This document shows, in pieces, positions 49,766-58,022 of a DNA stretch of 64,000 nt; position 1 is the first letter of the stretch; each line of letters opens with the position of its first letter. The notes below the pieces were generated by a model. It made no database searches. It saw nothing but the letters and a program-made list of their open reading frames with translations, and had not been told where the DNA came from. This DNA is from Curtobacterium sp. MCBD17_035. GTDB taxonomy: Bacteria; Actinomycetota; Actinomycetes; Actinomycetales; Microbacteriaceae. The stretch is taken from the NCBI RefSeq assembly GCF_003234815.2, contig NZ_CP126279.1, forward strand, positions 1,798,001 to 1,862,000. The letters run 5' to 3'. A program made the translations under genes and the position numbers.

Positions 49766-51091
49766 TCACCGCTCGGCGTGCGACCCGCCGACGTCGTCCG
49801 TCTCGCCGACGAGCGCGTCATCCGGTTCGACTGCCTCGCTCGAGGGCTCGCGTCCCGCGTCGCGGACGGCACGAGCCGTCGTCGTGGTCGTACCGCCAGC
49901 GGACGCGAGCCGCTCCCGGCCGCGGCGCCGGGCCTCCCGGGCACCCCGGGACCCGAGCGACGGACGCCCGGTGAGCGGGATGCTGAGCGGCGTCCAGCGG
50001 AACAGTTCGGTGATCGCGACGGCGAGCACGATGACGAGCACGTACGTGACCGGCGTGAGCCACGGCTGCGCGACATGCCGCTCCAGCCAGCTGTCGCCGT
50101 AGAGCAGCAGGAAGATCACGAACGGGTGGCTCAGGAAGATGCCGAACGACCGGTCGGACCCGTAGTCGATGACGCGCGCCAGGAGGGTCGAGGGGTCGCG
50201 TCGGTCGGCCCACGCCGCGCCGAGCGCGAGGAAACCCATCCCGATCGCGGCGCTCCAGACGACCTCGATCGGCTGCAGCGGGGTGCCGGCCGCGTACAGG
50301 GACTGGCCGAGGAGCACCTGCCCCGCCCACACGGCGAGGGTGAGCACGCCGACCCCGGTGACCCCCCAGCCGATGAGTCGCCGACGCACCCGGATCCAGG
50401 TGAGGAACGCCTCCGCGTGGTCCGCGGCGACGGCACCCGAGACGATGAAGAAGACGTACATGAAGAAGAACTGCTTGCTGTACCCGTGCATCCAGTCGAA
50501 CGAGTGCGGCCAGTACTTGTACGCGCCGTAGACGACCAGGTTGACCACGAGCGCGACGACCGTCAGCAGCACGTGGTGACGGCGCGTGCGTCGGACCAGC
50601 CACATGATCGCCGGGAGCAGCAGGTACACCTGCATGGTCACGAGCAGGAAGTACAGGTGGTACATCGCCGTGCCGGTCACGATCCCGTGCGCGAGGTCCG
50701 TCACCAGGAGCGGGACGTCCCCGCGCTCGGTCGCGCTGAGGAGCCACGCCGACCCGACGTACACGAGGGACCACGCCAGGTACGGCACACCGACGAGCAG
50801 GAACCGCTTCGGCCAGAACTGCGACATCGGCTTCGGTCGCAGTGTGTAGCTGTAGACGAGGACGAACGCCGTCAGCGAGAAGAACACGAGGCGGGTGAAG
50901 TGCAACAGCGCGAGCAGGGCGTAGTAGAAGTGGTTGTCCGACGCGGTCGTGTGGCTCGTCGTGTGGACGCCGATCACACACGCGAAGGTCAGGATCCGCA
51001 GGACGTCGACCTCGTACAGGTGACGCGGGCGGCCGTTCTGCCGTGTCGGTGTGGTGACGTTCGTGTCGGTGGCGGCGGGGGCGGGTTGCAC
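49766..51091 (-). CDS. acyltransferase family 3 membrane protein (OafA/YrhL-like)
   Basis: A 441-residue membrane protein with about ten helices. The N-terminal VDVLRILTFACVIGVHTTSH carries the conserved Arg and His of the acyltransferase-3 fold, and the second half has FGIFLSHPFVIFLLL. Members O-acetylate or O-acylate surface glycans. The C-terminal 70 residues are a charged, low-complexity cytoplasmic tail. The GTG at 51091 follows TAGCCT by 6 nt: leaderless. The target glycan is unknown; no polymer locus is adjacent. Confidence 0.82.
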   Translation of the reverse strand: MQPAPAATDTNVTTPTRQNGRPRHLYEVDVLRILTFACVIGVHTTSHTTASDNHFYYALLALLHFTRLVFFSLTAFVLVYSYTLRPKPMSQFWPKRFLLVGVPYLAWSLVYVGSAWLLSATERGDVPLLVTDLAHGIVTGTAMYHLYFLLVTMQVYLLLPAIMWLVRRTRRHHVLLTVVALVVNLVVYGAYKYWPHSFDWMHGYSKQFFFMYVFFIVSGAVAADHAEAFLTWIRVRRRLIGWGVTGVGVLTLAVWAGQVLLGQSLYAAGTPLQPIEVVWSAAIGMGFLALGAAWADRRDPSTLLARVIDYGSDRSFGIFLSHPFVIFLLLYGDSWLERHVAQPWLTPVTYVLVIVLAVAITELFRWTPLSIPLTGRPSLGSRGAREARRRGRERLASAGGTTTTTARAVRDAGREPSSEAVEPDDALVGETDDVGGSHAER

Positions 51092-51137
51092 CGCTCAAGG
51101 CTACGGCGTGATCCGATGAAGGTCCCGCAGGCGGTGA

Positions 51138-52679
51138 CTACTCCACCGAGGCCATCGCCCGCACGCGCGCGCGCTGCACCTTGCCGGTCGGCGCCCGGGG
51201 CAGGTCCGGGACGACGATGATCTCGACCGGCCGGCGGAACCGGGTCAGCTGCGCCGCGCAGCGGGCGGTCAGGTCGGCGACGAGCGACGCGGCCGCCGTG
51301 TCCTCGCTCGGTTGCGGGATGACGTAGGCGACCGGAACGTGCCCGAGGATCGGGTCGGGGCGCCCGACGACCACGGCCTCGAGCACGCGCGCGTCGCCGA
51401 GCAGGACGTCCTCGACCTCGGACGGGTAGACCTTCTCGCCTCCGCGGTTGATGACGTCGTCCGATCGACCGGCGAGCGACACCCACCCGTCTGCGGAGAT
51501 CGAGCCGAGGTCGCCGGTGGACAACCAGCCCTCGGCGTCGAACCGCTCGGGGGCCCGGCCGAACAGGTACCGGCTCACGACCCCGGGTCCGCGGATCCAC
51601 AGCGCACCGACCTCGCCGGCCGGGAGGAGCGCGCCGTCCTCTCCACGGACCTGGACCTCGGAGCCGACGGGGACGCCGACGGAACCGGGTCGGGGCGCTG
51701 AACCGAGGGGGGTCGCGGTGATCTGGCTGGCACCCTCGGTCATCCCCCAGCTGACGACGAGCGGCGTCGCACCGAGGGCCGCTCGGACCGGGTCGGGAAG
51801 TGGGGCGGAGGCGCTCCGGACGAACCGGAGACCCGCGGGGAGGTCGAGCGGCCCCGTCTTCGCGAGGACGGCGAGGACCGCCGGCACGGCGTTGAGCCAG
51901 GTGATGCGACGCTCGGCCAGGAGCTCCCAGAAGCCGGTGCGTCGGAACCGCTTGTCGAGCACGAGCGTCGAACCGGCCACCATGGTGGCGAGCAGCCCGA
52001 CGACCTCGGCGTTGACGTGGAACAGCGGGAGCGAGTTGAAGCCCCGGTCCTCCCGAGTGAGCTCGTTGTGGTCGGCGACCGCTCGTGCCACGAACACGAG
52101 CTGGGGTTCGGGCAGTTCGACGCCCTTCGGCGTGCCCGTCGAACCGGACGTGAACAGCACGACGGACCCGGTGTCGAGCGCGTCGGGAGCGCTCGACGGG
52201 ACGGTGCCGGCCACGACGTCGGTCGGGTGACCGGTGGCGGGGTCGATGTGCGCCGCCGCGGTCCCGGCGATCGTGGCGTCGTCTGCACGGTCGGAGACGA
52301 CGAGGGAGGCGCCATGGAGCAGGTCCGCGAGGCGCAGGGGCTCGGAGGTCGGCTGCCCGGTGTCCACCGGGACCGCACGACGGCCGGAGGACAGCGCTGC
52401 GAGGTGCACGACCGCGAACGACAGCGGGTCCCCGAGATCCACGAGGACCGCGCCGGAGGGGGCGATCCCGAGGTCGTCGAACACCGATGTCCAGGCCTGG
52501 ACCGCTTCGGCGAAGGCCCGGTACGTCAGCACCCGGTCGGACCGGGCGTCCTCCAGGTAGTGGTGGTCCGGGTCGTCGGTTCCCCGACGTCGGATCAGGG
52601 CGGCGAGGGTGTCCGCTGACCTGCCCCCGGAGCCTTCCGGATGCCGGTCTCCGCTGACGTCGTCCACTCCACGTTGCAC
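51138..52679 (-). CDS. AMP-dependent acyl-CoA synthetase/ligase
   Basis: A 513-residue ANL-superfamily enzyme. It has the phosphate loop LFTSGSTGTPKGVELP, the A5-type motif WGMTEGASQIT, GWLSTGDLGSI, the hinge GRSDDVINRGGEKVYPSEVE and the catalytic Lys in APTGKVQRARV. It activates a carboxylic acid to an acyl-AMP and then CoA ester; the acid is unknown. The GTG at 52679 follows TACCAT by 6 nt, so it is leaderless. It lies beside an exported hydrolase and an acyltransferase, suggesting acyl-group metabolism. Confidence 0.87.
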   Translation of the reverse strand: MQRGVDDVSGDRHPEGSGGRSADTLAALIRRRGTDDPDHHYLEDARSDRVLTYRAFAEAVQAWTSVFDDLGIAPSGAVLVDLGDPLSFAVVHLAALSSGRRAVPVDTGQPTSEPLRLADLLHGASLVVSDRADDATIAGTAAAHIDPATGHPTDVVAGTVPSSAPDALDTGSVVLFTSGSTGTPKGVELPEPQLVFVARAVADHNELTREDRGFNSLPLFHVNAEVVGLLATMVAGSTLVLDKRFRRTGFWELLAERRITWLNAVPAVLAVLAKTGPLDLPAGLRFVRSASAPLPDPVRAALGATPLVVSWGMTEGASQITATPLGSAPRPGSVGVPVGSEVQVRGEDGALLPAGEVGALWIRGPGVVSRYLFGRAPERFDAEGWLSTGDLGSISADGWVSLAGRSDDVINRGGEKVYPSEVEDVLLGDARVLEAVVVGRPDPILGHVPVAYVIPQPSEDTAAASLVADLTARCAAQLTRFRRPVEIIVVPDLPRAPTGKVQRARVRAMASVE

Positions 52680-52728
52680 TCCCCCATGGTATTGCGGCTC
52701 CCTATGAACGTGCAGAGGCGCTGGATCC

Positions 52729-53820
52729 TCACCCCTGGGACGGCGTCGGTGCCGCGGAGCGCGTGGGGTTCGGCTCGTGGGTCTGCGGGAGCGGGACCCG
52801 CGTCAGCATCCAGTGCCACAGCGGGAGCATGCGCGGGGTCCCGTTCGCCTGGAGCGGAGTGGCGTCGTCGATGATGAGCGAGTGCGCCTGGTCGGGGTCA
52901 CCGACGTCCAACCGGGTGAGGATCGCGTGCGGGTCGCCGGATGGAGGCCGCGTCGTCGTGACCGACGGGCCGTGCGGACCGTCGAGACCGAGCACGCGCC
53001 ACGAGCCGCGGATGCGCGGCCCGAACACGTCACGCACGTCGTCGATCGCGTACTCGCGGGTGATCGGCGTGACACCCGGGCGGTCCATCCACGCCGCGTG
53101 CGCCGCCCCGTCGGACTCGACGGGCGACGAGAACATGAGCGCACCGAGCACCGGTCGGATGTGCGCGATGAAGGCCGCCTCGCCGCCGCCCTGGGAGTGG
53201 CCGGCCACCACGATGTGGTCCCAGGCGATGTGACCCGAACCGTCCACGAAGCGGTTCCATCCGCCCGCGGGGTCCGCGCTCGACAGGTGCGCCACGGCGT
53301 CCCGGAGGCGAGCGGTGATCGACCCGGCAGGTCCGACGTCGCTGAACTGGGAGGCATCGGTGCCGTCGAACCGGTTCCGCTGGACCTGCGTGTAGCAGCG
53401 GGGGTTGTTCTCGCACGTCCCGGACAGCGTCGTCCCGAGGTTCCAGTAGTCGAGGCCGAGCACGTTGTACCCGGCCTGGGACGCGACCGACAGGAACGTC
53501 CGGTAGTCCGCGGGGCGCGCCCGCGTGGCGGGCAGGAACAGCAGCAGGGGGCCGTCGCCGACCGATCGGGACGCGAAGTCCGTCGCGTTCGGCGTGAGGC
53601 GCTGCCCGTCGACGGCACCGATCCGGAACCGACGGAAGTCTTGCGTCTCCGCGGGCGGGCCGACGTGGCCGAGCGACCCCGACGGGCCCCGGGGAGCCTC
53701 GGCGGTGGCCTGCTGGTGCTCGGAGGCCGTGTCGACCACGACCACGACCGCGACCACGACGGTGACGGCGAGTACGACCACGAGCAGGGCATGGAGGGCG
53801 TGACGCGCGGCCGAGGACAC
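52729..53820 (-). CDS. exported or membrane-anchored alpha/beta hydrolase
   Basis: A 363-residue protein with an N-terminal hydrophobic helix (LLVVVLAVTVVVAVVVVVD, about residues 12-30), so it is secreted or anchored. The nucleophile elbow is VVAGHSQGGGEA, the DYWNLG segment precedes it, and a Cys pair (TCENNPRC) may form a disulfide. The likely acid and His residues are less clear. The fold resembles lipase/chlorophyllase-like hydrolases; the substrate is unknown. The GTG at 53820 follows TAACGT by 8 nt. Confidence 0.75.
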   Translation of the reverse strand: MSSAARHALHALLVVVLAVTVVVAVVVVVDTASEHQQATAEAPRGPSGSLGHVGPPAETQDFRRFRIGAVDGQRLTPNATDFASRSVGDGPLLLFLPATRARPADYRTFLSVASQAGYNVLGLDYWNLGTTLSGTCENNPRCYTQVQRNRFDGTDASQFSDVGPAGSITARLRDAVAHLSSADPAGGWNRFVDGSGHIAWDHIVVAGHSQGGGEAAFIAHIRPVLGALMFSSPVESDGAAHAAWMDRPGVTPITREYAIDDVRDVFGPRIRGSWRVLGLDGPHGPSVTTTRPPSGDPHAILTRLDVGDPDQAHSLIIDDATPLQANGTPRMLPLWHWMLTRVPLPQTHEPNPTRSAAPTPSQG

Positions 53821-53883
53821 GTGCGGGGACGTTACCGGACGTCGCCGCGCGCAGGCTGCTTGCTCCCTGACGGGTCAGAAGAA

Positions 53884-54498
53884 CTACTCAGGTTGAAACG
53901 CGACGATGCGGTCCCACACCTCGTCCGCAGAGCGGATCGTGTCGGCTGGCGAACCGGTCGCGTCGACGACCAGGTCCGCGAGCGCGAGCCGCTCCTCGTC
54001 GCTCGCCTGTGCCGCGACCCGACGTTCCGCGTCCCCGCGCTCCATGCCACGGTGGCGCACCAGGCGCTCGATCCGGTCCGGAGCGGGCGCGTGCACGACG
54101 ACCACGGTGTCGAAGCGGAGCGGCCGTCCCTCCTGGGCCTCGGCCAGCAGCGGCACGTCGTAGACCACCACGGCGTCGGGATCGGCCCGCTCGGCCTCGG
54201 CGAAGCGCTCCTTCGCGATGCGCCACACCTCGGGGTGGGTGATCGCGTTGAGGGCGGCGCGCGCCTCCGCGTCGCGGAAGACGACCGCGCCGAGGGCTGG
54301 GCGATCGAGGGACCCGTCCGGCGCGATCACCGACGGGCCGAACCGCTCACGGATCGCCGCGAGCCCCGGGCTCCCGGGCGCGACCGCCTCGCGCGCCAGG
54401 AGGTCGGCGTCCACGACCACCGCACCGCGCTCCGCCCAGCGCGCGGACACCGTCGACTTGCCCGCCGCGATGCCACCCGTCAGTCCGATGATCCGCAC
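53884..54498 (-). CDS. coaE: dephospho-CoA kinase
   Basis: A 204-residue kinase with the P-loop GLTGGIAAGKSTV at the N-terminus, VVDADLLAREAV, ITHPEVW, and YDVPLLAEA. It performs the last step of CoA synthesis. The GTG at 54498 is favoured over the two GTG codons 2-3 positions upstream, because it lies 7 nt after TAAGGT and gives the usual short N-terminus (VRIIGLTGG). It is separated from rpsA by a hairpin at 54517-54552. Confidence 0.93.
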   Translation of the reverse strand: MRIIGLTGGIAAGKSTVSARWAERGAVVVDADLLAREAVAPGSPGLAAIRERFGPSVIAPDGSLDRPALGAVVFRDAEARAALNAITHPEVWRIAKERFAEAERADPDAVVVYDVPLLAEAQEGRPLRFDTVVVVHAPAPDRIERLVRHRGMERGDAERRVAAQASDEERLALADLVVDATGSPADTIRSADEVWDRIVAFQPE

Positions 54499-54516
54499 GT
54501 CCACCACCTTAACGGG

Positions 54517-54552
54517 CGAGAGCCCGGCACCCTCGTGGGTACCGGGCTCTCG
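54517..54552 (-). terminator. terminator after rpsA
   Basis: 16-nt arms (54517-54532, 54537-54552) pair with one G-U-type mismatch around TCGT. It lies just after the rpsA stop and immediately upstream of the coaE promoter. Confidence 0.75.
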
Positions 54553-54567
54553 GGACGCGTCGGGCGG

Positions 54568-56025
54568 TCAGCTGTTCGAGCTGAGCCGCTCGCGCAGCGC
54601 CGCGAGCGAGGCGTCGTCGGCCAGGGTGCCCTGACCAGCCGTCTCGCTCGAGAACGACGACCCAGCGGACGCGGCGGGCGCGTCGAAGGGCGTGGACTCC
54701 TCGGCGATCGACGCGGCGACCTGCTTCTTGTGCGCTTCCCAGCGAGCCTGGGCAGCCGCGTACTCCTTCTCCCACGCGTCGCGCTGGGTCTCGAAGCCCT
54801 CGCGCCACTCGTTGGTCTCCGGGTCGAAGCCCTCGGGGTACTTGTAGTTGCCCTGCTCGTCGTACTCGGTCGGCATGCCGTAGAGCGCCGGGTCGAACTC
54901 GTCGCCCTCGGGGTCGACGCCCTCGTTCGCCTGCTTGAGGCTGAGCGAGATGCGGCGACGGTCGAGGTCGATGTCGATGATCTTGACGAAGACCTCGTCA
55001 CCGACGGACACGACCTGCTCCGCGAGCTCGACGTGCTTGTTCGACAGCTCCGAGATGTGCACGAGGCCCTCGATGCCGTCGGCCACACGGACGAACGCAC
55101 CGAACGGCACGAGCTTCGTGACCTTGCCCGGCGCGACCTGACCGATCGCGTGGGTGCGGGCGAAGACCTGCCACGGGTCCTCCTGCGTCGCCTTGAGCGA
55201 GAGCGACACGCGCTCGCGGTCGAGGTCGACCTCGAGGATCTCGACGGTGACCTCCTGGCCCACCTCGACGACCTCGCTGGCGTGCTCGATGTGCTTCCAG
55301 GAGAGCTCGGACACGTGGACGAGACCGTCGACGCCGCCGAGGTCGACGAACGCACCGAAGTTGACGATCGACGAGACGATGCCCTTGCGGACCTGGCCCT
55401 TGTGGAGGTTGTTGAGGAACGTCGTGCGCGACTCGGACTGCGTCTGCTCGAGCAGGGCGCGGCGCGACAGGACCACGTTGTTGCGGTTCTTGTCGAGTTC
55501 GAGGATCTTCGCTTCGATCTCCTGGCCGAGGTACGGCGTGAGGTCACGGACGCGACGGAGCTCGATGAGCGAGGCCGGGAGGAAGCCACGGAGGCCGATG
55601 TCGACGATGAGACCGCCCTTGACGACCTCGATGACCGTGCCGGTCACCACGCCGTCGGACTCCTTGATCTTCTCGACGTCGCCCCACGCACGCTCGTACT
55701 GCGCGCGCTTCTTCGACAGGATGAGACGGCCTTCCTTGTCCTCCTTCTGGAGGACGAGGGCCTCGACGTCGTCGCCGACCTCGACGACCTCGTTGGGGTC
55801 GACGTCGTGCTTGATCGAGAGCTCGCGGGAGGGGATCACACCCTCCGTCTTGTAACCGACGTCGAGGAGGACCTCGTCGCGGTCGATCTTCACGACGGTC
55901 CCGGAGATCAGGTCGCCGTCGTTGAAGAACTTCAGGGTCTTCTCGACCTCGGCCAGGAAGTCATCAGCCGAACCGATGTCGTTGATGGCGACCTGCTTAG
56001 GAGCCTTGGTCGTGGTGGTTGTCAT
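54568..56025 (-). CDS. rpsA: 30S ribosomal protein S1
   Basis: A 485-residue S1 with four S1/OB domains. The domains start near DLISGTVVKIDRDEVLLDVG, VVTGTVIEVVKGGLIVDIG, VRKGIVSSIVNFGAFVDLGG and VAPGKVTKLVPFGAFVRVADG. The C-terminal 120 residues are acidic and disordered-looking (GDEFDPALYGMPTEYDEQG). It helps mRNA binding, which matters in a genome rich in leaderless messages. The ATG at 56025 has GGAGC 9 nt upstream, after a leader of about 115 nt. Confidence 0.96.
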   Translation of the reverse strand: MTTTTTKAPKQVAINDIGSADDFLAEVEKTLKFFNDGDLISGTVVKIDRDEVLLDVGYKTEGVIPSRELSIKHDVDPNEVVEVGDDVEALVLQKEDKEGRLILSKKRAQYERAWGDVEKIKESDGVVTGTVIEVVKGGLIVDIGLRGFLPASLIELRRVRDLTPYLGQEIEAKILELDKNRNNVVLSRRALLEQTQSESRTTFLNNLHKGQVRKGIVSSIVNFGAFVDLGGVDGLVHVSELSWKHIEHASEVVEVGQEVTVEILEVDLDRERVSLSLKATQEDPWQVFARTHAIGQVAPGKVTKLVPFGAFVRVADGIEGLVHISELSNKHVELAEQVVSVGDEVFVKIIDIDLDRRRISLSLKQANEGVDPEGDEFDPALYGMPTEYDEQGNYKYPEGFDPETNEWREGFETQRDAWEKEYAAAQARWEAHKKQVAASIAEESTPFDAPAASAGSSFSSETAGQGTLADDASLAALRERLSSNS

Positions 56026-56149
56026 GTAGAGATTGCTCCGAACGGGCATTGATCGGGCCATGACGATCGGGGTCCCCCTGGCGAGCACGGGAGGTCCGTG
56101 CACGCTTCGGCATGGCGAAGTGGATGCTTGACGCGGATTGCGCCGCACC

Positions 56150-56179
56150 AGTCTAGCCGGGCCTCCCCCACGGTCACAA
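56150..56179 (-). promoter_or_regulatory. rpsA promoter (TTGTGA-18-TAGACT)
   Basis: On the minus strand the -35 box TTGTGA (56174-56179) and the -10 box TAGACT (56150-56155) are 18 bp apart, the clearest two-part promoter in the window. Confidence 0.6.
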
Positions 56180-56250
56180 CCGCGAGCGGGACCCGCGACG
56201 GCTCCGTCCCGGGACCCCCGACAGGGGGTGAAACCGCCCCGGGGCGGGGG

Positions 56251-57939
56251 TCATTCCCGCTCGGGGAGCAGCGCCGACCGGAGCGTGTCGAGTCCGACCC
56301 CGCCGAGGGCCAGGGCGTCGCGGTGGAAGGCCCGCAGGTCGAAGTCGGCACCGGCACGCGCCGCGGCCTCGTCGCGGATGGACTCCCACACACGCTGACC
56401 CACCTTGTACGACGGGGCCTGTCCCGGCCAGCCGAAGTAGCGGTCGACCTCGAACCGGACGAACGCGTCGTCCATGTTCACGTTCTGTCGCATGAAGTCG
56501 AGCGCGTACTCGTGCGTCCAACCACCGCCGTCGGGGTTCGTCTTCTGCAGGTGCACCCCGATGTCGAGGACGACGCGGGCCGCCCGCATCCGCTGGCCGT
56601 CGAGCATGCCGAGGCGGTCGCCGTCGTCGTCGAGGTGGCCGAGCTGCTCCATGAGCCGTTCCGCGTAGAGCGCCCAACCCTCGACGTGCCCCGAGGGGCC
56701 GGCGAGCTGACGCCGCCACGTGTTGAGCTCGCCGCGGTTGTAGACCGCCTGGCTGATCTGCAGGTGGTGGCCCGGGACGCCTTCGTGGAACACCGTCGTC
56801 TTCTCGCGCCAGGTCGCGAACTCGGTCACGCCGTCGGGCACGGACCACCACATGCGGCCCGGCCGGCTGAAGTCGTCGCTCGGGCCCGAGTAGTAGATCC
56901 CGCCGTCGTGGGTGGGGGCGATCCGGCACTCGAGGCGACGGATGGGGTCCGGGATGTCGAAGTACGTCCCCGCCAGGGCCTCGACCGAGGCGTCCGAGGT
57001 CTCCTGCATCCAGGCGCGGAGTGCGTCGGTGCCGTGGAGCTTCCGGGCCGGGTCCTCGTCGAGCACCGCGATCGCCCGGGCGACGCTGGCCCCGGACTCG
57101 ATGCGGTCGGCGATGCGCTCCTGCTCGGACCGCATCCGCGCGAGCTCCTCGAGCCCCCACGCGTAGGTCTCGTCCAGGTCGACGACCGCGCCGAGGAACC
57201 GACGGGAGTGCAGCTCGTAGTCCTCGCGTCCGACTGCGTCCACCGGGGTGGCGAGCGGCATCAGCTCGTGCTCGAGGAACCGACCGAGCGATCGGTACGC
57301 GGCAGCCGCGACGGCGGCGCCACGGCTGAGATCGGCACGGACCGACTCCGGCAGCGCACCACCGTCGTCGAGGGCGGCGCCGGCGGCCAGCTCGTCGAAG
57401 AACCCGCCGTCGCGGGCGTTCCGGAGGGCCTGCTGCGCCACGGCGGCGACCTGTCGCTTCGCGGGGGTCACGCCCTCGCGCGTCCCCTGCAGCAGGGTCT
57501 CGCGGTACCCCTCGAGCGCGTCGGGCAGCGCGGACAGCCGGTTCGCGATGTCCGACCAGTCGTTCGCCGTCGCCGTCGGCATGAGGTCGAGGACGTCCCG
57601 CAGGTGCTGCGCCGGGCTCGCGATGACGTTGAGGTCCCGGAGGTGGAGTCGCCGGTCGTACGACTCGACGACCAGGTCGAGTTCCGCGCCGAGGTCCGTC
57701 TTCGTCACGCGGTCGATCGCGTCGACGGGCTCCGCGGCGTCGAGGCTCCGGCGGGCCGCGCGTGCGGCGTCCGCGAGGGCGTCCGCTCCCGCGGGCGACG
57801 TGTCACCGTACTCACCCTGCCGACCGCCCACACCGATGTAGGTCCCGATCGTCGGGTCGAGGTCGACGAGTGTCGTCACCCAGTCCTCCGCGACACGGTC
57901 GACGGCGGACGGCTTGCGGACAGGACGCTCGGAGCTCAT
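56251..57939 (-). CDS. DUF885 family protein (putative zinc peptidase-like)
   Basis: A 562-residue protein of the DUF885 family. The metallopeptidase-like motif is FHEGVPGHHLQ (HExxxxH type) near residue 377, with GHVEGWALYAERLMEQLG about 40 residues later supplying a second acidic ligand. No signal peptide is seen. The reaction is unproven; the family is thought to be related to carboxypeptidases. The ATG at 57939 follows TATGGT by 6 nt: leaderless. It stands alone between polA and rpsA. Confidence 0.85.
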   Translation of the reverse strand: MSSERPVRKPSAVDRVAEDWVTTLVDLDPTIGTYIGVGGRQGEYGDTSPAGADALADAARAARRSLDAAEPVDAIDRVTKTDLGAELDLVVESYDRRLHLRDLNVIASPAQHLRDVLDLMPTATANDWSDIANRLSALPDALEGYRETLLQGTREGVTPAKRQVAAVAQQALRNARDGGFFDELAAGAALDDGGALPESVRADLSRGAAVAAAAYRSLGRFLEHELMPLATPVDAVGREDYELHSRRFLGAVVDLDETYAWGLEELARMRSEQERIADRIESGASVARAIAVLDEDPARKLHGTDALRAWMQETSDASVEALAGTYFDIPDPIRRLECRIAPTHDGGIYYSGPSDDFSRPGRMWWSVPDGVTEFATWREKTTVFHEGVPGHHLQISQAVYNRGELNTWRRQLAGPSGHVEGWALYAERLMEQLGHLDDDGDRLGMLDGQRMRAARVVLDIGVHLQKTNPDGGGWTHEYALDFMRQNVNMDDAFVRFEVDRYFGWPGQAPSYKVGQRVWESIRDEAAARAGADFDLRAFHRDALALGGVGLDTLRSALLPERE

Positions 57940-58022
57940 GGTGCGACCATACCGACTCCGCGATCCGGGAGGCCCGGAGCGACCCCGGCGGATCGTCCGA
58001 CCGGGCGATCGCGCCTGGTCGC

